Shown: one piece after another, positions 11,645 through 22,000 of the stretch
Position numbering within the stretch: position 1 is the stretch's first letter
Layout of the letters: every line of letters begins with the position of its first letter
Assembly: GCA_047495785.1 (NCBI GenBank)
Contig: JBLDXI010000002.1
Coordinates: 2,480,001-2,544,000 of the forward strand
Direction: 5' to 3'
Source: Lepidodermella squamata
Lineage: Eukaryota; Gastrotricha
DNA length: 64,000 bases
Notes under the pieces: generated by a model
What the model saw: the letters and a program-made list of their open reading frames with translations, nothing else
Database searches by the model: none
Told to the model about the DNA's origin: nothing
Position numbers and translations under genes: made by a program

Positions 11645-11866
11645 TCACGAAGACAAGTGGCGTCTGGCCAGGTGAATAGCCGCCACAGCGACAGCAGCGC
11701 CGAGCAACAGTTTGCCATAGCCGCTGTTTTCCTCACGGCTCTTGCTATCAGAGCCTTTCAACGCCGAGTTGACGAGCACAGCACCGCCGGCTACAACCGT
11801 CGCAAGAGCTACGAGATCGACAGGCTTGGCATGCTCCAAGTGCCTTTTAACAACGGCGACCACCAT
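11645..11866 (-). CDS. Small two-helix membrane protein
   Basis: A single-exon frame of 73 aa. After a short basic N-terminus there are two hydrophobic, Ala/Val-rich segments (VDLVALATVVAGGAVLV and LLLGAAVAVAAIHLA) separated by a ~20-residue charged, Ser-rich loop, ending in RRHLSS. This looks like a small hairpin membrane protein, for example of mitochondria or ER, but I recognise no family. It sits tail-to-tail with the Kunitz-repeat gene. The ATG is preceded by a pyrimidine-poor leader, and no intron is needed. Being short and single-exon it could be chance, but its composition is clearly protein-like. Confidence 0.5.
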   Translation of the reverse strand: MVVAVVKRHLEHAKPVDLVALATVVAGGAVLVNSALKGSDSKSREENSGYGKLLLGAAVAVAAIHLARRHLSS

Positions 11867-12503
11867 TTTTCACACAGGTTCAAAAAAATGTGATAAAAAT
11901 CTGAGAATGAAAGCGGGGTAGATGAAATAATTCAATTAAAAATGTGGTAATGCGGCGGTCCATTATATTTTTTTAGCGACGACCTCAATAAACAGGTGAT
12001 GAGATCAGTTTCGACCTATTAACAAGTGGTTTTACGACGGGCTTCTGCTGCTGCTCTAATGTGGTTCAGAATGAATGCAATGCCATTATGCTATCACTAT
12101 ATTCTACATCAAGTTGATAATAAGGGCTCAAGTACTACTGGCTTCGACTAGCTATTATAATGCTCGTTTTTTTTATCTTGCTCGCTCGACGTATATTATA
12201 GTATATGCTGCGGGAATGAATGTTGTATAATGATAAAATACACAAAAACATTTTCTGGCCGTTTTTGTTGGACAGCAGCCGTAGTTCGGCGCGGGTGTGT
12301 ACGATGAGCCATTTGCTCGGTAAATAAAGGTGTTAGGCTGGTCTAAATAGTAAAATACCCTAAAACGATACAGGCATATACAGATCAAATAGTGCCGAAT
12401 CATCCTTTTTATTTGTTATCAAATCACCAAAGTGCCTAGTATAAAATCAACATAAGTTAAATTGATTGAAATTGCAAGTTTTAAGGTGGATAAAATCACA
12501 AGT
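11867..12503. other. Intergenic region
   Basis: About 640 bp, AT-rich, no supported gene. TTAAGGTGGA occurs at 12481, immediately 3' of the GlcNAc-kinase stop codon, and also at 11461. Confidence 0.45.
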
Positions 12504-13658
12504 TCAAATGCGGTCGATTTCAGCCGAATTTTCCGCATAGTTCAATTGCAGGCTACGACCAGCATCCTTTGAGGCTAGATACGCGGCACCAGCAGCGGCC
12601 GGCGCCTTCAAAACGTTGAAAGAAAATCCAGTTGGGAAAGCGTCTTCGCCGAAATGCGGCTTGATTTCTTCGAGAAAGCCCTCCTTCAATAAGGCCCAGC
12701 TCTTAAAGACGGAACCAACGCATAGAATCGGGAACTTCCCACTGCTGCCCGAGATTGTTTTAACAACTTCAGCAGCCTGGCTCGCGCCCAATTCGTGGCG
12801 AGTTCGTTTCAGGGCGCCTACGACATGCGCGCCTAAATGACGCCCGGCTTCGTAGAAAACCAGGCGGCAAAGCGGGTCGTCGCCATGCTTCGCGATATCA
12901 GCAGTCAGCGCGGCAATGTTCGACTTTGCAAAGCCGGGTCCGTAGAAAAAATCTAAAATAGCACTAGTCGAGTCGATTTTGAATCGATCGAAAATGAGTT
13001 TCCGCAGCACGGTTGGGTCCAGGTTATTCGGCGGCTTATCAGCCCGTTCGCCGGGTCGGACGTAGAAATCTTCCATTTCAATGACGCGCTTTATAGCTTC
13101 AGCCGCGATCCAATACGCTGAGCCGTAGTCGCCGATTGCGTGGCCCCAGCCGCCGGATGAAATGACTTTCGACGCTGGGGTGACTAGAACGCAGTTCGAC
13201 CCAGTACCTGAGATCAGAACGATACCGCCGTGTGGGAAGGCGGCGTAAATAGGGCCTAGGGTGTCGTTGAATATCGAAACATGGCTGTTTTTCACGTTCG
13301 GATTCGCCGCTTGAAGACTGGCGAGAATTCGGGCCGATGAGTCGTGGTGACAGCCACCACTCAGCGACAGCCCGAGAACGGAAAGACGAGAGCAAAAATC
13401 TGAACTAGATAAGCCCAATAAAACAGCAGCGTCGTCGAGTAGCTTGGCTAACACTTCGCCGCATTTATCGAATCCAATCAGCTGGGTAAACAAAAAACTA
13501 GTGAAATTTCCGTGAATGGATGAGATTTGTTTGCTTACATAAGGATTTGTGCCGCCGGTTCGAAGTTCAGCGAGTTGCTTACCGGCCTCATTTAAGACGA
13601 CCATGTGAGATCCAGTTCCGCCACCCTCAACTCCAGCGTAAAACAAATTTTCCGCCAT
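12504..13658 (-). CDS. NAGK: N-acetyl-D-glucosamine kinase, copy 1
   Basis: Exons 13658-13539 and 13481-12504 (57-bp intron) give 365 aa, close to the usual ~345-390. The enzyme phosphorylates GlcNAc to GlcNAc-6-phosphate in the cytosol, salvaging amino sugar for UDP-GlcNAc. It belongs to the BadF/BadG/BcrA/BcrD ATPase (sugar-kinase/Hsp70/actin) fold. Visible hallmarks are the N-terminal phosphate loop GVEGGGTGS, TNPY/LIGFDKC at the splice junction, GLSLSGG, ILISGTGSNC-type adenosine motif (VLISGTGSNC) and GGWGHAIGDYGSAYWIA. The intron is in frame and has no stop, so retaining it would add 19 residues; joining TNPY directly to LIG restores the family sequence. A paralogue follows about 830 bp upstream on the same strand. 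Confidence 0.93.
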   Translation of the reverse strand: MAENLFYAGVEGGGTGSHMVVLNEAGKQLAELRTGGTNPYVSKQISSIHGNFTSFLFTQLIGFDKCGEVLAKLLDDAAVLLGLSSSDFCSRLSVLGLSLSGGCHHDSSARILASLQAANPNVKNSHVSIFNDTLGPIYAAFPHGGIVLISGTGSNCVLVTPASKVISSGGWGHAIGDYGSAYWIAAEAIKRVIEMEDFYVRPGERADKPPNNLDPTVLRKLIFDRFKIDSTSAILDFFYGPGFAKSNIAALTADIAKHGDDPLCRLVFYEAGRHLGAHVVGALKRTRHELGASQAAEVVKTISGSSGKFPILCVGSVFKSWALLKEGFLEEIKPHFGEDAFPTGFSFNVLKAPAAAGAAYLASKDAGRSLQLNYAENSAEIDRI

Positions 13659-14489
13659 TTAAAAAGCGACTATTAGGCAAAAAAATCGAAAATAATTAGT
13701 TTTATTCACGTATCTCTCTCTCCTCCGGAAACAAAAGAAAATAATGCGCGAAATAATTCTCGATCACCAAATTTTTAATTTGAAGCGCACGTTGATCGAG
13801 CTCGCGTTAAATAATAATATTATGATTAATTATAAAAATAACATATCGTGGCTGAGCCTAGGTGATAATATAGCAGTGGCCTATCTACAAACGAATTTTT
13901 CGATAACCGAGCCGAAAAGTTGCGAATTATAACAAATATTATTAAGAAGAAACACAACTTTGCCAGCACGAAAAGTACGCATCGGGGATAACATTCAAAC
14001 CACCGAATTCATAAAAGCTCGTGTTGTTCAACCAGGTATCGAGAAATAATCATATGTTTGTAAATAAGTGTCGTCAAAATATGCACCAAAAATTAATCAA
14101 GGGAATTTCTAGCATAATATAATACCACAGGTGTGCGTGTTTATATCATCTAAATATTTAAGCTCCTCTTCCGAAACAATCCTCGAGGGGCGAAAACTAA
14201 TTTCTTCCACCCGTGAAAACATTCGATGAGCTCAAAGACTCATAATTAGTCCAAAAAACAAAAAAGCTCTTTATTTAAACATCTCTTCAGCAAAAGATGC
14301 GCGACCGGATGAGGAAAAGGAGTAATGTAGCAGACGTCGTTAAAGGACAGCATATACTCTTTCTGTACAATATTATATAGTATCTTTTTCATAATAATAA
14401 TAACACATTTTTCGTCGATTTTTTTCATCGTGCGTGCGTGCGTGCGTGAGTCAACAAAACATCGAGTTCCATGTTAGTTAAGGAGGATG
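13659..14489. other. Spacer between the two GlcNAc kinases
   Basis: About 830 bp of AT-rich DNA with a short GTGC microsatellite near 14429-14447 and a TTAAGGAGGA motif at 14478, just past the stop of copy 2. No gene is supported. It must contain the promoter of copy 1 unless the pair is co-transcribed. Confidence 0.5.
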
Positions 14490-15666
14490 TCATAGTTGTT
14501 GCGGGGCGGTGACAATGTCGAGCTCGGTCGAATTGGCGGCGAAATCGAGGTGAATCGGCTGGCCGGCTTCGCGGCTGGCGAGGAAGGCCGCGCCGCCCGC
14601 CGCGCACTTGTTCAGCACGTGCAGCGTGAAACCAGCCGGGAAGGCCTCGTCCTTGAAGTGCGGGTTGACGACGGCGAGGAAGCCGGCCTTCAGCAGGTCC
14701 CAGCTCTTCCAAACCGAGCCGACGCAGAGAATCGGGAAGAGACCGTGCCCGGCCTCGGTTGAGACTCGATTGATGACGTCACGCGTTTTCGTCACGCCAA
14801 AATCACGCTTCGCCCGTTTCAGAACGCCGACGATGTGCGCGCCCAGGTGGCGGCCGGCCTCGTCGAAAATCTGCAGGCTCAACTTGTCGCCGTCCCGCGC
14901 CGCATCGCCGACGTCCTTCGCGAGCGAGGCGATGGCGGTTTTGCAGAAACCGGGTCCGTAAAAGTGGTCCATCAACGCGCACGTCGACTTCACGCCGAAA
15001 CGCTGAAGGACAAGCGATCGCAGCCGACTCGCGTCGAGCTTTGAGCTGGTAAAACCGGGTCGCTCGTAGCAGTCTTCCGCCTCAATGACACGTTTGATTG
15101 TCTCAGTCGCGATCCAAAACGCAGAACCGTAGTCGCCAATCGCATGGCCCCAGCCGCCAGATGACAGGACTTCTGACTCAGGGGTGCAGAGGACGCAGTT
15201 CGATCCAGTTCCCGAGATCAACACGATACCTCCGTTCGGGAACGCGGTGTAAATTGCGCCTAGGGTGTCGTTAAAAACTGAAATATGACCCCCAGTTAGA
15301 TGAGGGTTAGCCTTTCGAAGAGCTGCCAAAATTCGCTCTGCTGAGTCGTGGTGAGCTCCACCACTGAGCGACAGGCCGAGAATGCAGAGGCGCTGCGAAA
15401 ATTCCTCACGGGTCAGTCCTAAAATTCCAGCAGCCTCGCTGAGCAATTTGTCGAGCCGCTGACCGCAAACATCAAAGCCAACCACCTAAAATATGAATTT
15501 CATAATTAACCTGATTTATTTTGGCAGATTGCCAACTCACGTAGGGATTAGTTGATTCTGTCTGAGCTGCAGCTAATTCATGTCCATTTTCGTCGAAAAC
15601 AACGAGCTTCGAGCACGTGGCACCGCCCTCAACGCCAGCAAAAAGTTGACTGTGGTTGTTGCTCAT
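14490..15666 (-). CDS. NAGK: N-acetyl-D-glucosamine kinase, copy 2
   Basis: Exons 15666-15541 and 15485-14490 (55-bp intron) give 373 aa. It shares with copy 1 the phosphate loop region (AGVEGGATCSKLVV), the intron at exactly the same place after TNPY, GLSLSGGAHHDS, VLISGTGSNC and GGWGHAIGDYGSA. The GTG at the loop reads GGATCS instead of GGGTGS, a modest change that could alter phosphate contacts. The body is clearly more GC-rich than that of copy 1, so the copies have diverged in codon use. Start chosen at 15666 because it aligns with the copy 1 start; an in-frame ATG at 15723 would add 19 residues. Same reaction expected: GlcNAc to GlcNAc-6-phosphate. Confidence 0.92.
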
Positions 15667-18600
15667 ATTTCGCAGTCGAAATAATAACCAAGTATTTAAA
15701 GACAAATTACGCTGCCTATTCACAAAAAAATAGCATTAATCAACGTCTATTGACTTTGGATGGCCCGATTTTTGAATAGCAGCGCTTCTTTCTTTGTGTA
15801 ATTTGACAAGATCAAGAGGGAGGGTATGGCTTGCTGACGCAGATCGCGGCCCAGATTAGGCAATAGGACGCCAAAACCAGCATCGCTTGTATGTAGGTAA
15901 TAATTTTGTATTAAGTACTCCTTATCGCTGAGCAAGCCAAGGTCCCCGAACGCGAAAAAAACGGTAGGTAATAGTAGTTCTTACGTAAAAGTGATAATAT
16001 TAATGAAGACTGTACGCATGGGCGGTGTGTGTGTGTGCCGAGCTAGAGGCACAGTATATTCATTAGATGCCGTCACGCCACCCCTCACTATGTTAGCTAG
16101 CCTTGCCACAGATTATTTACGCAGCTCGCTCCTTCTATCAAATAGAACGCCGCTACACGCGAATTGCACGAGCCGCCTTGCTTTACACTTTGGACTCACT
16201 AGCCACTTCTTGTATTAAAAAACACATGCGCTACTAATATGCTAAAACATACGCGTCCACAGCCAACAAGGAAAAAATCGGCCTGGTAAATGCGACGTGG
16301 AAGAAAAAAGGAAACGCTCTTCGATTCGCGCCTGCTTACGAACAACCGAACGTCAGAAAAAACGATCAGGTAATAAATGAGCAGACGCGCCGAAAAGCAC
16401 ACACCCCCCGTAAACGAATCCTCACGACTAGCTCTAGCATGACTAATACGATTAGGGAGATGCGGTCATCAGAAGCCTGAAAAACGACATGAGCTCGCGT
16501 CATTATACGGGAGGCACAGAATTAGAGCGCCTTAAATATGGCAGTGACAAGCATGGAGCTTTCGAGGCACATAAAAAATCGGCACGTGGATATGTGGACA
16601 TGCGATCGTTCGATTTTTTGCATATCGAAGCAAAAAATTGATAATAGCGCATCAATATTCAAGGGAAAGTCATCATGCCAGGCGTTTACGCCAACAGTCA
16701 CGCTCGAAATCGACAACTCGTCAACAACAGTGGACTTTGTCCTCAATCACAACCAGCAGCAATAACAAAATATCAGGGTCTAGGATGATAAGAAATGAAC
16801 GATAAAAAACCCACTGTGATAGTGATTCATGGCTATAAAATTAGCCCTCGCGTAAGCTGTTAAAACGATCAAAATAGGTATATTCCAACGAGTAAACAAG
16901 TGAGATAAGGCTTTGAGAAAAGAGGTCAAAGAAATTAAAGAAATCGCAAGAATCGGGCAGAGAATTTTCGGTGAAAGGAACTCAGAGCAAATGAATGTCA
17001 ACATACATGCTCGTTTGGCTCCGCCTGTCCGATATGAAATCAGGTTTGCATCTTATTTAGTCAGCTGGAGTTTAAATAAACACATCAAGAAGAACATTGG
17101 GAAAGCGAGAGATTGCGGCATCGTCAGAACAGAGAATCAGAGCTCTCAAACGGAACAGCGATCTCTGGCCAAAGACGGGTTCCATCTTCAAAGAATTTTG
17201 CAATACCTCAAAAATCATACGCTTCAGATTCATATCTGATTCGGTGTCTTTCAAATTACACATTGAAATCCCACATACTGGAAGGATATTCACTGCGTTC
17301 AATGTGATAATGGTGTGCAATTAAGTGTAAGAACAGCATATTGGCTGACATTTTCGAGGAAAAAACAATAATAACATCGCAACGCCCCAAGCGTAATTGC
17401 GTTTTCACTCTCCCGGCAGTATGGAGGAGCCTTAAACTAATATCACATTTATTAGTCATAATTTTGCACAACTATAGTCTAGAAAGGGATTGTGTTATTT
17501 TAAGGTAGCTAAAGTTTGCGGTGGTCATTCAAATTTAATCGGTTGCGTGCTAACTTCAGACGTTTATTCTGAAGTCGAGAATTCGTTCGCGGCTGTTGCA
17601 ATTACCTAAAAATGTGCACTATCTGCCCAACATTTCTCCATTGTCACCATTTTCCTGCAATTGATTTTAATAGTTAGGAGAATGGCTTTGAACTAGCCGA
17701 CCTAAGGAGCAGCCGACAGGAGAAGAATCAAGAGCCAAGAGATTAACACACCGAATTTGTTTGCAGTGACTTTCAATTACGCCCATGAGTATAGATGTAT
17801 TTTTCAAAGTTTAAGAGCACTGAAAACAAAAACAGAAAAAGCTGAGATTTTCTTGGATTCTGCTCATATTCGGCTTGGCAAACTTTGCCGCTCCTTTAGG
17901 CCAGAAAATTCCACATGATTCAAAGTGAAAGTTCAGAGGGCTCATAGGTAAGCACTCTTGCACTATACGGGCTACGTTTTAGGTTTGATCAACTATGGTT
18001 GAGATTAGGGGTTAGGGTTGGTTTGGGTTTGGGGTTTAGGGTTTGGAGTTTCCTGAAAGTGGACCCGTGTCAATCGTTCAAGAGTACCCATAAGTCAACC
18101 CATCGATTTTCTTGTGAAAAGAGCAAGTAATTGAGAGATAAAATCAGCAACTGGCGTACATACAGTATGAGAGGATCACACGACAGACCCTTACTTACCA
18201 GACGTCTTAAAAAAAGCAAGGAGTTACCGGGTACTTCTGATGCGCAACTCATTTTCTCAAAAAAACAGTGATCAAGCAGTAGGCAGCGACGGTCTACGCG
18301 AGAAAAGCTGAAAACTGAAGAAGCGACTTATTTAGACAGACAAAATCAAGATCGAAGACTTCACAGATAAGTCAGTTTTAAAAGCCAACATCGCAAGACG
18401 TTTAACGATGTATATTTCACATTCGTCCACGTGAAGCATTCAAAACAACGATAGTCCGAGGTTAAATATTTATGTGTTTATGACACGTGAGGAAAAAATG
18501 ACAACAAAAAACCTTGGTCCCAGGTCCCAGATCGATAAAGCGAACCAAGCACTTGCGAAAGAAAAGAAACTAGATCAAAAGAAACATCGTCGGTCGGTGT

Positions 18601-19077
18601 GGCATGGCAGCGTGCCAAAGCTTTTCCCGCGCAGGTTATGCAACAATTCTTTTTATCATAGTGTCAATAAAAATAAAGCTTTACATTTTTGTATTAAAAA
18701 CACAGTAAGAAGGTTTTTGACTAATCTTCACATATATTTCTTCCTAAAAACTGAAATCGCTGGGCGCTTATCACGCGTGCCGGCTTTTTTTAGCGGCAAA
18801 TCGCCCTTTGAATCGAACGACACCTCACCTGAACCAGGCTTGAAACCCAGAGTTTTTTTTGCCATTTTGTCGCATTCATATATGATGATTCGCATTATTC
18901 CCGAGCCCCAAACCCAGTTTACTTCTGCTGGGCTTTCTGGCTACTGGCTACTTAATTTACTTATTTTGGTATTTTTTACTATTTGTGCTCTACTTGTCCC
19001 ATGACATCAGATCATCACCTTCACAACATATCCCTGATCAATGGTTTTTCTTTTTAGATTTGTATTAATTTATCAGA
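15667..19077. other. Gene-poor region before the dynein gene
   Basis: About 3.4 kb. Many short open frames on both strands, none with a recognisable domain, signal peptide or splice structure. A TG-rich run lies at ~16025-16040 and a telomere-like tract at 18005-18050. A frame at 18474-19004 (+) has a Lys-rich start and a hydrophobic end but no further support. The dynein leader has an acceptor-like TTTTTCTTTTTAG about 25 bp before the ATG at 19078, so a 5' non-coding exon or a trans-spliced leader is plausible. Confidence 0.45.
18005..18050. repeat. Interstitial telomere-like TTAGGG tract
   Basis: An imperfect run of TTAGGG and its variants (TTAGGGG, TTGGGTTT, TTTAGGG) on the + strand, about 45 bp long. 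It is consistent with an animal TTAGGG-type telomere repeat inserted or retained inside a chromosome arm. It is short and degenerate, so chance G/T-richness is possible. Confidence 0.5.
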
Positions 19078-22000
19078 ATGACTGATGAGGCGGACCAAAG
19101 CTTTCAGGCCGAGGTTCAGCCTTCAACCGATGTTCAAAATCTTGTGGTTTTCATCAAAAAGTCTGTGGTGAATTTACTTCAAGATGAAGTTAACGGCCCG
19201 ATTCTTGATACTGTCCTTGCCTCCAAAAATACGCAAGACCTCTTGAAGCGCTTCGTCAGTGATGCTCAAGTTCCATCAGTTCTTATTCAGCGTATTTCAA
19301 CATCTAAAGGTGCGTGAAAATCATGGTTACGCTGTATTTACTTACCTATTATCGGAACTCTGGTTAATATTAGACACGGAGGATCCCGCCGAATCGGAGG
19401 ATCGTGAGAACATCCAATATCAAGTTTCCAGCGAGATTCAGTTTTTCAATGGGAGAGTTCAAAAGTATGATTGTAAAATTTTCAATTGCAATGCATTTAC
19501 CTTTGCTTTTAGTGTAATAATTGTGAAACGCTCTGACGCGATTGATGTCGAGAGACCCTTCGCAGGGCAGCTCTGTTGCATGAACTTCGGCGAGGGCTCT
19601 CCTTATGATATGCTTCACGCTTATCTTCGCTCCGCTATGCGGCCGTTCTTTAGCTCTTATGCGAAAGAGTCTTCCAAGGCCGATCGGTAAGTGCTATGAG
19701 AAATTATGCTTAGTAATTCTAATTGCGTTCAACTTGGCAGTGAATGTGACAAAATTGTTCCGGAAGTTGAGAAGAAAATGGCTGAGCTAGAAATGGGCCT
19801 TCTTCATTTACAACAAAATATTGGTATTCCAGACATCACTTTGCCAATTCATCCCACCGTTCAAAATGTTATACGTCAATGCGAGGAACAAAATCGCAAA
19901 GCCAAGGCTGCTGACTTCGGTGACAAAGTCGAAGATTCGACATTTCTCAACCAGCTGCAATCTAATGTTGCCCGATGGACTCGAGAAATTCAAAAAATTA
20001 CGAAGCTCGAGCGGGATCCTTCCTCTGGCACAGCGATGCAGGAAGTTAGATTCTGGTTGGAATTAGAACGAGCCTTATTGCGAGTTCAAGAACGGCGACA
20101 AAGCCTCGAGATAACGTTGACTCTCGACATTCTGAAGCAGGGTCGCCGCTACATGGCTACAGTCCAGTTTGACGCTGATACCGGATTGAAACCAGCGATT
20201 GAGCAGGCTGCTGATTACAATCAACTGATGCGAGATTTTCCTTTACCCGATCTGCTGGCAGCTTCTGAGATGGATCATGTTCGTAATGCAGTAGTCGGTA
20301 TTTTCTCGCACATGAAGCGTTTGAGAAACACGTCATACCCACTTTCACGCGTTGTTCGCCTGATTGACGCGATTTCTCGCGACTTGACTCAACAAATGCT
20401 GCGAATCCTGTCGGCTCGTCGCCTGATTCTACTCGAATATCAAGATTTTGAGCCTGTGATGATGGCAGCGTCTGACGTTTTCTCAACCTGGGAGGACGAG
20501 TACGAAAAGCTTCAAAGCGTTATGCGTGATATAGCGAAACGCAGGCAGCGCGACGAACAGGCCAAATCAGCCTGGCGTAAAGTTCCGATTCACAAAAAGT
20601 TGCAACAACGCCTCGAGCAACTGCGCCGATTCAGGCAGCAGCATGAGCAGCTTCGTCAAGTCATCGGCCGAGTTTTGTCTCAGCAGCAACAGCGGGCTAT
20701 TCAACCTCCACCTAGTGCATCTGGTGACAACGCTGTTGTCCCCCAACTAGCTGATAATTCGACAGCTGCTGATGAAGTTCGCTTCGCTTATGACACAGTT
20801 CGTGAGGTCGATGTGCTGGATTTGAGCCGTGAAGGGCAGGAAACGTGGGAAGCAGCCCTCCGCCGCTACGAAGAACGCATCAACCAAATTGAGGCTAGGA
20901 TTGCATCTCAACTGCGTGACCAACTTGCAGCGGCGAAGAGCACGAACGAGATGTTCCGAATTTTCTCGAAATTCAACCCGCTGCTGGTTAGGCCACATAT
21001 TCGCGGAGCAATTCGCGAATATCAGCAGCAACTTCTCGACCGAGTTCGCGATACTGTTGAACTGCTGCAATCGAAACTGCGCGAGCCATTCGAGCAAACC
21101 GGGGTGTACAAAATGATGTGCTCGATGGATTTGTGCCCGCTAACTCGGCAGGTCACTCGAGCGAAAATCTTGGAATACCAACTCGATTTGTTAGTTCGAA
21201 TGGTTGAAGACGTTCTCGGCCGTGAATGGCAGAACCATGTCGATGGCCAGAAGCTGAAATCTGAGTTTGATGGCCTGAGAGTTCGGCTGAACACGAGTGA
21301 TTTAGTCGAAGAGTGGCTTTTGAAGGTGAAGGAGCGACCCCTTCAAATCACCGGACCGATTTTCAGCGTTGAGTCGAGTCGAAGCCGAGCGACGCAAACT
21401 GGTCGGATTTTACTGCAGTTGCGAGTGAATTTCCACGACGACGCAATCACGCTGCATAAGGAAGTGCGAAACTTGCGTTCCCTTGGTTTCCGCATCCCGC
21501 TTCAGGTTTCGAACAAAGCGCATCAGGCTCAACATTTGTACCCGCATGCGATTTCGCTGAAGCAGTCGATTTCAGTCTACGAAAACACAACTCGCCATTT
21601 GAGTGAACGGCCGCAATTGCGACCATTATTGGCGACTACGATTCGCGACTTGCATCAGTACATTACCGACGGCTCGAGTTTGGTGTGGGAAGACTACAAA
21701 CTCGAAAATTACGTCCAGCGCTTGACAACCCTGGCTTTGGCTTACCAAGACCGCGTCAATGACGTGGTAACCGCTGCTAATAAGATCGAGCAGCTGGTCG
21801 GTCAGTTGAACACCTGCGAGTACCAGGAAGTGGCTTTTTCCGAAATCATCGAGTCCGTTCAAAGCCTGGTCGACGATTTGAGTTTGAAGCAGTATTCGAA
21901 CCTTGCCAGCTGGGTTGCCGATGTCGATCGTGACATTGAAAAACGCCTGGCTGCTCGCCTCGAAGCCGCCTTAAATGCCTGGAACGCCCAGTTGGTGCAG

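Noticed and set aside
18474-19004. A 176-residue open frame (+) before dynein
   Set aside because: Lys-rich start and hydrophobic end, but no domain, no signal peptide and very mixed composition; most likely chance in AT-rich DNA.
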